Assembly (NCBI GenBank): GCA_945878795.1
Contig: CAMDWF010000150.1
Span: 1-6,018 of the forward strand
Origin: Synechococcus sp. UW140
GTDB taxonomy: Bacteria; Cyanobacteriota; Cyanobacteriia; PCC-6307; Cyanobiaceae
Direction: 5' to 3'
DNA: 6,018 bases
Below, in pieces: positions 5,311 through 6,018 of the stretch. The notes beneath the pieces are model-generated. The model ran no database searches. It was not told the origin of the DNA and worked only from the letters and a program-made list of their open reading frames with translations. The stretch's first letter is position 1. Each line of letters opens with the position of its first letter. The position numbers and the translations under genes are program-made.

Positions 5311-6018
5311 GTGATTCGACCCGACGCCCCCATTCTTCTTGAGATCCGCAATTTGCATGCCACAGTCGGGGATCAACCTATCCTCAAAGGGGTAGATCTA
5401 ACCCTTAGGGCCGGGGAGATCCATGCAATTATGGGTCGCAATGGCAGTGGCAAAAGCACTCTCTCCAAACTCTTGGCAGGCCATCCGGCTTATACAGTTA
5501 CAGCTGGAACGGTTAATTACATGGGAAATGATTTACTGTCTCTGGCGCCAGAAGAGAGGGCCCGCGCCGGCGTCTTCCTGGGGTTTCAATACCCTGTCGA
5601 GATTCCTGGGGTGAGCAATCTTGAATTCCTAAGGGTCGCCACCAATGCCCGTCGCGTGGCCCAAGGGGCCGAAGATCTCGACACTTTCGCCTTCGAAGAT
5701 CTGGTGCGCGAGCGCTTGAAGGTGGTGCAGATGGATCCAGCCTTCTTGGAACGTAGCGTCAATGAGGGCTTTTCGGGTGGTGAAAAAAAACGCAACGAAA
5801 TTCTTCAGATGGCCTTGTTGGAGCCCTTTGTGGCCATCCTTGATGAGACCGATTCTGGACTCGATATCGATGCGCTGCGTATTGTTTCGGCCGGCGTCAA
5901 CCAGTTGGCCAACCCCGACAACTGCATCCTGCTGATTACCCATTATCAGCGGTTGCTGGATGAAATAACTCCTGATTTCGTGCATGTCATGGCTGCTGGT
6001 CGCATCCTGCGCACTGGA
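5311..6018 (+). CDS. sufC: SufC, Fe-S assembly ABC-type ATPase, 3' end missing
   Basis: SufC is the cytosolic ATPase of the SufBC2D complex. ATP binding by SufC drives the structural change in SufB/SufD that allows cluster assembly. The first 236 residues are visible with no stop codon; the family is usually about 250-260 residues, so only the last few are lost past the right edge. The ABC motifs are all present: Walker A GRNGSGKST (42-50), Q-loop Q93 in GFQYP, the SufC-type signature FSGGEKKRNE (154-163), Walker B AILDE (175-179), D-loop SGLD (182-185) and H-loop H211 in ITHYQ. The GTG at 5311 is the start: the nearest in-frame ATG upstream (5257) meets a stop two codons later. No Shine-Dalgarno sequence is seen in the pyrimidine-rich leader. 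An A8 run (5784-5791) lies in the signature codons but the frame is intact. Confidence 0.95.
   Translation, partial: MIRPDAPILLEIRNLHATVGDQPILKGVDLTLRAGEIHAIMGRNGSGKSTLSKLLAGHPAYTVTAGTVNYMGNDLLSLAPEERARAGVFLGFQYPVEIPGVSNLEFLRVATNARRVAQGAEDLDTFAFEDLVRERLKVVQMDPAFLERSVNEGFSGGEKKRNEILQMALLEPFVAILDETDSGLDIDALRIVSAGVNQLANPDNCILLITHYQRLLDEITPDFVHVMAAGRILRTG

Noticed and set aside
5423..5614. Small plus-strand open frame overlapping the sufC start region
   Set aside because: It is out of frame with sufC, whose Walker A, signature and Walker B motifs define the real reading frame.

Overview
The window looks like a chromosomal segment of a unicellular, phycobilisome-bearing cyanobacterium, most likely of the picocyanobacterial Synechococcus/Cyanobium type. 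The evidence is a phycobilisome rod-core linker, a bilin lyase of the CpcS/CpeS family, a SufR-type Fe-S repressor and a plant/cyanobacterial ferredoxin-thioredoxin reductase catalytic subunit, in compact DNA with GC above 60% in much of the left half. The genus is inferred from gene content and protein style; no database search was run.

Layout. Positions 1-3147 are read on the minus strand. From right to left they hold sufR (2416-3147), an unnamed 132-residue gene (2024-2422), a cpcS-like bilin lyase (1380-2027), the rod-core linker cpcG (507-1268) with a good intrinsic terminator after it, and the 5' part of a DUF4912-type gene that leaves the window at its left edge. The first three overlap end to start (7 nt and 4 nt), so they should be co-transcribed and translationally coupled. 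cpcG sits 111 nt further on and may have its own promoter. Positions 3148-3379 are the divergent control region; it contains a dyad CGAAAC-N6-GTTTCG that is a convincing SufR operator. Positions 3380-6018 are on the plus strand: ftrC, then sufB 13 nt later, then sufC after an 85-nt gap that contains a 9-bp inverted repeat. sufC runs off the right edge, and sufD/sufS are expected beyond it.

How it fits together. SufR senses Fe-S/redox status through four cysteines and controls the divergent suf operon, here headed by ftrC, which encodes a [4Fe-4S] enzyme that passes photosynthetic electrons to thioredoxin. SufB and SufC are the scaffold and ATPase of Fe-S cluster assembly. The other arm couples the repressor gene to a pigment-attachment enzyme and a phycobilisome linker, suggesting a link between Fe-S status and light-harvesting assembly.

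No transposon, CRISPR array, tRNA or rRNA was seen. The genes are mostly of known families. The items worth a second look are the gene coupling, the ftrC-suf fusion of regulons, a perfect 13-bp palindrome in the cpcS tail, the sufB-sufC hairpin and the AT-rich core of sufB. Six of the eight assigned starts are GTG.
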